Assembly: GCA_030263295.1 (NCBI GenBank)
Contig: SZOS01000002.1
Coordinates: 85,805 to 149,804 of the forward strand
Length of the DNA: 64,000 bases
Source of the DNA: Dokdonella_A sp014338185
GTDB lineage: Bacteria; Pseudomonadota; Gammaproteobacteria; Xanthomonadales; Rhodanobacteraceae
Direction: 5' to 3'
How positions within the stretch are numbered: the stretch's first letter is position 1; every line of letters begins with the position of its first letter. Under the pieces are notes generated by a model. It made no database searches and was not told the DNA's origin. It was given only the letters and a program-made list of their open reading frames with translations. Positions 63,556 through 64,000 of this stretch are shown here, piece by piece. The position numbers and the translations under genes were made by a program.

Positions 63556-64000
63556 ATGGCACGCGGCATCAACAAGGTCATCCTCGTCGGCAACCTCGGC
63601 GCCGACCCCGAAACGCGCTACACCACGGCCGGCGGTGCGGTCACCAACATCCGCGTGGCCACCTCCGAGCAGTGGCGCGACAAGCAGACCGGCGAGAACC
63701 AGGAACGCACCGAGTGGCACCGCGTGGTGCTGTTCGGCAAGCTTGGCGAGATCGCCGGCGAGTACCTCAAGAAAGGCCGACAGGTCTACATCGAAGGCTC
63801 GCTGCGCACCAACAAGTACACCGACAAGGATGGCGTGGAGCGCTACACCACCGACATCATCGCCAGCGAGATGCAGATGCTCGGCGGCGGTGGAGGCGGC
63901 GGCGAGGGCGGCTATTCGCGCGGCGGCGATGAAGGCGCCGGCGCACGCGGCGGCGCGCGCGGCGGTGGCGAACGTGGCGGCGCGGCGCGTCCGGCGCGGC
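63556..64000 (+). CDS. ssb: Single-stranded DNA-binding protein (5' part)
   Basis: The reading frame runs off the window end, giving 148 codons. The OB-fold (residues 1-113) is complete and typical: MARGINKVILVGNLGADPE, WHRVVLFGKLGEIAGEYLKK and GSLRTNKYTDKDG. A Gly/Arg-rich linker (from about 114) follows; the conserved acidic C-terminal tip lies beyond the window. SSB binds single-stranded DNA in replication, repair and recombination. AGAGG precedes the ATG at 63556, and GATACT (63513-63518) may be its -10 element. Confidence 0.95.
   Translation, partial: MARGINKVILVGNLGADPETRYTTAGGAVTNIRVATSEQWRDKQTGENQERTEWHRVVLFGKLGEIAGEYLKKGRQVYIEGSLRTNKYTDKDGVERYTTDIIASEMQMLGGGGGGGEGGYSRGGDEGAGARGGARGGGERGGAARPAR

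Overview
The window is a very GC-rich stretch of bacterial chromosome, densely packed with genes on both strands. It has no transposase, integrase, CRISPR array, rRNA or tRNA that I can recognise. Several things point to a gammaproteobacterium of the order Lysobacterales (Xanthomonadales). The first gene looks like MurD2, the L-glutamate-adding ligase known from Xanthomonas. Secreted proteins end in a short F-x-x-G-F-D/E tail that I associate with this order. The gene repertoire includes RND efflux, M13/M14 peptidases, several c-di-GMP enzymes and AmgK/MurU recycling. I read the window as core or near-core genome with a few lineage-specific secreted proteins.

Layout. 1-9.8 kb: murD2, a secreted dienelactone-hydrolase-like protein, a 7TM diguanylate cyclase, then leucine dehydrogenase divergent from the fused isobutyryl-CoA mutase IcmF, and a secreted histidine phosphatase. 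9.8-12.6 kb: a three-gene SPFH / zinc-ribbon / small membrane protein operon. 12.7-17.1 kb: RND efflux permease and adaptor. 17.2-24.3 kb: an ICL/PEP-mutase family enzyme, three GGDEF/EAL proteins (two with cysteine-rich sensor regions) and a cupin-hemerythrin fusion. 24.5-27.7 kb: amino-acid catabolism, with a methionine-gamma-lyase-type PLP enzyme divergent from an Lrp regulator, then tryptophanase. 27.9-34.8 kb: tandem M13 metallopeptidases, an M14 carboxypeptidase and a DUF502 membrane protein. 35-41 kb: a P-loop kinase, a TIGR03032 protein, an acetyltransferase-like protein and two tandem secreted beta-helix paralogues. 41.3-47 kb: a CnoX-type thioredoxin, a cytochrome c, a SemiSWEET, a glutamine amidotransferase, a secreted amidohydrolase and an unknown secreted protein. 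47-54.3 kb: an S74-chaperone surface protein with a tail-only mini-protein, leuS, and a VIT-VWA protein with its MerR-type regulator. 54.4-64 kb: a third beta-helix protein, a large M14 peptidase, a small secreted protein, murU-amgK, ispB, a short MscS-type channel and the start of ssb.

Themes. Peptidoglycan synthesis and recycling appear at both ends (murD2, amgK/murU). Amino-acid and peptide use is strong, with four secreted metallopeptidases, a prolidase-like amidohydrolase, tryptophanase, a methionine-lyase-type enzyme, leucine dehydrogenase and IcmF; together they suggest a protein-degrading lifestyle. The most unusual signal is a shared C-terminal tail, D-x-[IL]-F-x-[DH]-G-[FL]-[DE], on four otherwise different secreted proteins, one of which is little more than a signal peptide plus the tail. 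Other points of note are the SPFH/zinc-ribbon operon, the VWA-MerR pair with a probably leaderless self-regulated promoter, and the three-part cupin-hemerythrin protein.

Starts were chosen from visible ribosome binding sites, promoters and family N-termini, so they often lie inside the longest possible reading frame. The long frames antisense to real genes are by-products of the high GC content.
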